A stretch of 64,000 bases of DNA from Arthrobacter jinronghuae (GTDB lineage Bacteria > Actinomycetota > Actinomycetes > Actinomycetales > Micrococcaceae), in assembly GCF_025244825.1 (NCBI RefSeq), contig NZ_CP104263.1, positions 682,001-746,000 on the forward strand, in the 5' to 3' direction. Shown here piece after piece: positions 60,620 through 64,000 of the stretch (its first letter is position 1; every line of letters begins with the position of its first letter). The position numbers and the translations under genes are program-made. The notes below the pieces were generated by a model. It ran no database searches, had not been told where the DNA came from, and was given only the letters and a program-made list of their open reading frames with translations.

Positions 60620-63511
60620 ATGCAGGAGACACGCTTGACCGTCACACCAGTGAAGCCAGAACAGCTCAACGTCGCACCGGGTTCGGTGGTGCGGATCAGA
60701 GACGAGGAATGGCTGGTCACCGCAGCCGAACCCTCGGTGGACGGCACCCTGGTCCGGGTGCAGGGCCTCACCGAGCTGGTGCGGGACACCACTGCAGCGT
60801 TCTATTCGGGACTGGACACCATCGAGGTTGTAGACCCGGCCAAGTCCAAGATCGTCGCCGACGACACTCCGAATTACCGGAAGGCGCGCCTCTTCCTGGA
60901 AACCACTCTTCGAAAAACACCGACGCCACAGTCGGCCAAAGAGCTCACCGTCTCCACCCGAATGCTGTCCCGCAACCTCAAGTACCAGCAAATCGCCGTC
61001 GCCAAGGCGCTGGATACAAAGAACATCCGCCCCCGTATCCTGATCGCCGACGCCGTCGGCCTGGGCAAGACGCTGGAGATCGGCATGATCCTCAGCGAGC
61101 TCGTGAAACGCGGCCGCGGCGACCGCATCCTGATCGTCACGCCCCGCCACGTGTTGGAACAGATGCAGCACGAGCTGTGGTGCCGGTTCGCCCTGCCGTT
61201 CGTGCGGCTCGACTCCGCCGGCATCCAGAAAGTCCGCCAGAAGCTGCCGGCCACCCGCAACCCCTTCACCTACTACAAGCGCGCCATCATCTCCATCGAC
61301 ACCCTCAAGAGCGCCCGCTACCGTGCCCAGTTGGGCAAACTGCAGTGGGACGCCGTCGTCATCGATGAATCCCACAACCTCACCAACACCGGCACGCTGA
61401 ACAACGAGCTCGCCCGCATCCTTGCGCCCAACGCCGAGGCCCTGATCCTGGCATCAGCTACCCCGCACAACGGCCGCAACGAATCCTTCGCCGAGCTGCT
61501 CCGCCTTCTGGACCCCACCGTCGTCCGGCCCGACGGCAGCTTCGACGCCAAACAGGTCGAAAACCTGATCATCCGCCGGCACCGCCACAGCCCCGAGGTA
61601 GCCCAGGAAGTCGGTGCCGACTGGGCGGAGCGCGAAGAACCGGACAACCGGCTCATTCCGGCATCGCCTGCTGAAAACGCCATCGCCGAGGAACTCTCCG
61701 ACGTCTGGCTCTACCCGGACGGCAAGCCGGCACCCCACTCCGGGCAAAACGGGTCTCTGTTCTCCTGGACCCTGGCCAAAGCCTTCCTCTCCAGCCCCGC
61801 AGCGCTGCTGGAAACCGTCACCGAACGGCTTAAAAAGCTCGACGCCGACTCCCCGGTGGAGGCCAAAGAAGCGGAAGCGCTCAAGCATCTCCAGCAGCTC
61901 GCAAATACAGCCAACACCGGAGAATCCGCCAAGTACAACGAACTGGTCAGCTACCTCAAACGTATCGGCGTCGGGAAAGGCTCCAACACAAGGGCCGTCG
62001 TCTTCGCCGAACGAGTGGCCACACTGAAGTGGCTGCAGGAGAAGCTTCCCAGGGCTCTGGGTCTCAAGCCCGAAAACATCGGTCTGCTGCACGGCGGCCT
62101 CAGCGATATTGACCAGCAGCGCATCGTTGACCAGTTCAAGCGCGGCAACAGCCCTCTGCGCGTCCTGGTCACAGGCGACGTCGCTTCCGAGGGCGTGAAC
62201 CTGCACGCCGAATGCCACCACCTGATCCACTTCGATATCCCGTGGAGCCTCATCCGCATCGAACAGCGCAACGGGCGCATCGACCGTTTTGGGCAGCGTC
62301 ACAAGCCGCAGATCACCACCCTGCTGCTCAATCCGGACAACACCCGCTTCTCCGGCGACATCAAGGTCCTGACCCGCCTGATGGAACGCGAACACGAAGC
62401 CCACACAGTGCTCAACGACGTCGCCTCGCTGATGGGGGAGTACAGCGAAAAGAAGGAAGAGGACGCTATCCGGGATGTCCTAATGGGCAAGAAGGCCTTC
62501 GAGGACACGGTCCCGGATCCGGAAGCGAAGTCCGACGACGACTGGGACTTCCTCGACGCCGTCCTGAACCCGGAGACACAAAAAGAGCACGACGCAGCAA
62601 CAATCCAAGACATCCCGGTGGAAAAGCCCCTGGGCCTTTACCCCACGGACCTGGATTTCCTCGATGAGGCCCTCAGCGAAGCCTTCGGCGATCCGCAGAA
62701 GAGGCTGGGCTGGACCGTCTACCCCGGCCACGGCATCGCTGAGTTGGAGCCGCCAGCTGACCTGCAGCACCGCCTCGGCTACCTCCCGCAGGACTACCTG
62801 TCCGAGCGGAAGGTCACCGAGAAGCTCAAACTGGCCACCAACGTGCAGGCCGGCACCCGGGAACTGGACCGGGCCCGTGAGTCGGACACCATGAGCTGGC
62901 CCGAAGCGCATTACCTCGGGCCGCTGCACCCGGTCCTTGACTGGGCCAGCGACCGCGCCCTGGCCTCCATGTCCCGCAGCGAAGTCCTGGCGGTCCGCGG
63001 CGACGTCGACTCCCCACAGATCCTGCTGATGGGAACCCTGATGAACCAGCGTGGGCAGGTGGTGTCCAAGGCATTCATCGGGGTGGAGTTCCCCAACCCG
63101 CAAAGCCCGGACTTCTGTATCGCTGAGACCATTCCGGACATCGGTGAGCATCTCGCAGAGATCGGTGTTCACGCCAAGGCAACCAACCCCGGGCCCGTGC
63201 AGCTCAACGGCCTTCAGGACCTGCTGCCGCATGCCGTGGAGCACGCCACCAACAATCTGGAACTCACCTTCGGCGAGGCCGCGAAACAGGCCGGAGCGCG
63301 TCTCCACGCATGGATCAGCCGAGCGCACGGCTGGACGGAGGAATCCTTCGCGCTGGCTCAGCGGGCCGAAGTCCGGAAGCAGCGGGCCCGCGTGACCGAG
63401 GAACAACGTATTGCCCAGTCGCTTGCCCCCGCCCAGAGACTGGTCCGCCCGCTGCTTGTGATCGTCCCGCGCAACACCCCTGCCGCTCCTTTGGAAGGTG
63501 CCAACCAGTAA
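60620..63511 (+). CDS. SNF2-type helicase (DrmD-like)
   Basis: The ATG at 60620, with GGGGGA seven bases before, gives 963 residues. Motifs are Walker A ADAVGLGKTLEIG (143-155), VVIDESHNL for the DExH box, ASATPHNGRNESF for motif III, and in the second RecA fold VTGDVASEGVNL and IEQRNGRIDRFGQRH (motifs V and VI). This is the SNF2-like pattern of DISARM class 1 DrmD and related phage-defence helicases. An N-terminal beta domain of about 90 residues precedes the helicase core. It is followed, with a one-base overlap, by a probable DNA methyltransferase gene, the order seen in DISARM class 1. Confidence 0.82.
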   Translation: MQETRLTVTPVKPEQLNVAPGSVVRIRDEEWLVTAAEPSVDGTLVRVQGLTELVRDTTAAFYSGLDTIEVVDPAKSKIVADDTPNYRKARLFLETTLRKTPTPQSAKELTVSTRMLSRNLKYQQIAVAKALDTKNIRPRILIADAVGLGKTLEIGMILSELVKRGRGDRILIVTPRHVLEQMQHELWCRFALPFVRLDSAGIQKVRQKLPATRNPFTYYKRAIISIDTLKSARYRAQLGKLQWDAVVIDESHNLTNTGTLNNELARILAPNAEALILASATPHNGRNESFAELLRLLDPTVVRPDGSFDAKQVENLIIRRHRHSPEVAQEVGADWAEREEPDNRLIPASPAENAIAEELSDVWLYPDGKPAPHSGQNGSLFSWTLAKAFLSSPAALLETVTERLKKLDADSPVEAKEAEALKHLQQLANTANTGESAKYNELVSYLKRIGVGKGSNTRAVVFAERVATLKWLQEKLPRALGLKPENIGLLHGGLSDIDQQRIVDQFKRGNSPLRVLVTGDVASEGVNLHAECHHLIHFDIPWSLIRIEQRNGRIDRFGQRHKPQITTLLLNPDNTRFSGDIKVLTRLMEREHEAHTVLNDVASLMGEYSEKKEEDAIRDVLMGKKAFEDTVPDPEAKSDDDWDFLDAVLNPETQKEHDAATIQDIPVEKPLGLYPTDLDFLDEALSEAFGDPQKRLGWTVYPGHGIAELEPPADLQHRLGYLPQDYLSERKVTEKLKLATNVQAGTRELDRARESDTMSWPEAHYLGPLHPVLDWASDRALASMSRSEVLAVRGDVDSPQILLMGTLMNQRGQVVSKAFIGVEFPNPQSPDFCIAETIPDIGEHLAEIGVHAKATNPGPVQLNGLQDLLPHAVEHATNNLELTFGEAAKQAGARLHAWISRAHGWTEESFALAQRAEVRKQRARVTEEQRIAQSLAPAQRLVRPLLVIVPRNTPAAPLEGANQ

Positions 63512-64000
63512 TGCCGTCTTTTGATTCGATTGTTGTCGGAGAGGACTGGATCAGTGAGCACTTTTTCACCACGGATTCCACCAAAGAGTCTTACCAGGCC
63601 GAGGTTATCAAGCTCCGCAAGTCCTGGGATGAACAGGCCAAAGACGGCGACTCGACTACGCTGACCCGTTTTGCCGAGGCCCGTGGACGGTTGCAGGTGC
63701 TTCTGGCCGGTCTGGCCGAAGACCCGGCCGGCGCCGCTGAAGCGTATTCCGTGCTCCGGCACGCTCTGGGTTTTCAGGGAACGACGGCGACTGTCACCTT
63801 CAACCGCAGCGGCACCGAAACTATGGTCTCCGGTGTGTGGGCGACGGGTGACTTGGATGTGCTGTTCCTCGAAGCGACTCCCGCTGACGCTGCCGAAGAC
63901 GTTCTCTCATCCGTCCGCCCGCTGGGCAGGGTGCTGGTTGACGGCAAAGAAACCGACCTCACCGCAGCCAAGCTCGTATCGGAGATGTACCTGGCGGAAC
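63511..64000 (+). CDS. Probable DNA methyltransferase N-terminus, cut by window end
   Basis: The ATG overlaps the helicase stop (TAATG), and 163 residues are visible before the window ends. The start (VVGEDWISEHFFTTD...TKESYQAEVIKLRKSWDE) resembles the N-terminal helical segment of large adenine-specific DNA methyltransferases of the Eco57I/DrmMI type, but no catalytic motif (SAM-binding or NPPY) is reached. The call rests on this resemblance plus its position right after a DrmD-like helicase. The class cannot be settled within the window. Confidence 0.55.
   Translation, partial: MPSFDSIVVGEDWISEHFFTTDSTKESYQAEVIKLRKSWDEQAKDGDSTTLTRFAEARGRLQVLLAGLAEDPAGAAEAYSVLRHALGFQGTTATVTFNRSGTETMVSGVWATGDLDVLFLEATPADAAEDVLSSVRPLGRVLVDGKETDLTAAKLVSEMYLAE

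Noticed and set aside
1..64000. CRISPR arrays, insertion sequences and integrase-bounded prophage
   Set aside because: No regularly spaced repeats, transposase motifs or phage structural genes were seen; the repeats found are short palindromes and one coding low-complexity tract.

Overview
The window is a high-GC actinobacterial chromosome segment, most like Arthrobacter or a related Micrococcaceae. This rests on GC-rich coding with strong G/C third positions, frequent GTG and TTG starts, purine-rich ribosome sites, a probable leaderless regulator mRNA and the gene families present. No rRNA, tRNA, CRISPR array, insertion sequence or integrase was recognised.

Bases 1-23,700 are carbohydrate and uronate metabolism. 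A truncated SDR oxidoreductase and a 3-hydroxyacyl-CoA dehydrogenase-type enzyme are followed by a secreted M14 carboxypeptidase. Next is a sugar module of isomerase, Gfo/Idh oxidoreductase and ribose-type ABC transporter with a ROK regulator, arranged around a divergent promoter at 7912-8072. After a membrane protein with an Ala/Lys repeat and two Ltp repeats, and a lipoprotein with a duplicated domain, comes a long minus-strand unsaturated-uronate operon (22250 down to 14162). It encodes a TRAP transporter, KduI, an IclR regulator, a zinc dehydrogenase, a KduD-like SDR, KDPG aldolase and KDG kinase. A perfect 9-3-9 palindrome of IclR type lies upstream of it at 22351-22371.

Bases 23,700-38,100 are accessory. 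A NAD/ADP-ribose cluster holds a macro-like/SIR2 fusion, an ADP-ribosylglycohydrolase/phosphatase fusion and an ARPP-1 type protein. These diverge from an NrtR-like NUDIX regulator, with two similar candidate operators between. Next to it are a NERD nuclease-helicase, a small GIY-YIG protein and an AddA/AddB-like helicase-nuclease pair, the last three genes overlapping.

Bases 38,100-59,700 are the heart of the window: a dense defence island. A cytosine methyltransferase, a MutL-like GHKL ATPase, two Z1 helicase-like ATPases, an AIPR protein and a DUF4420 PD-(D/E)XK protein form a Mza/MutL-Z1 type system. Fused to its end by a 29-base gene overlap is a three-gene cassette: a second kind of GHKL ATPase, a beta-rich protein and a helical DUF6339-like protein. 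A diverged copy of the same cassette, in the same order and strand, lies on the other side of the methyltransferase, preceded by a 75-residue protein. An HNH protein and a HEPN (RNxxxH)/DUF3320 protein flank it. I consider the duplicated cassette the best candidate for an undescribed system.

Bases 59,700-60,619 hold no supportable gene. The window ends in a SNF2-type helicase and the start of a probable DNA methyltransferase, possibly the beginning of a DISARM-like locus. Start sites below were chosen from ribosome-binding sites, overlaps and family alignment; family names come from motif recognition alone, with no database search.
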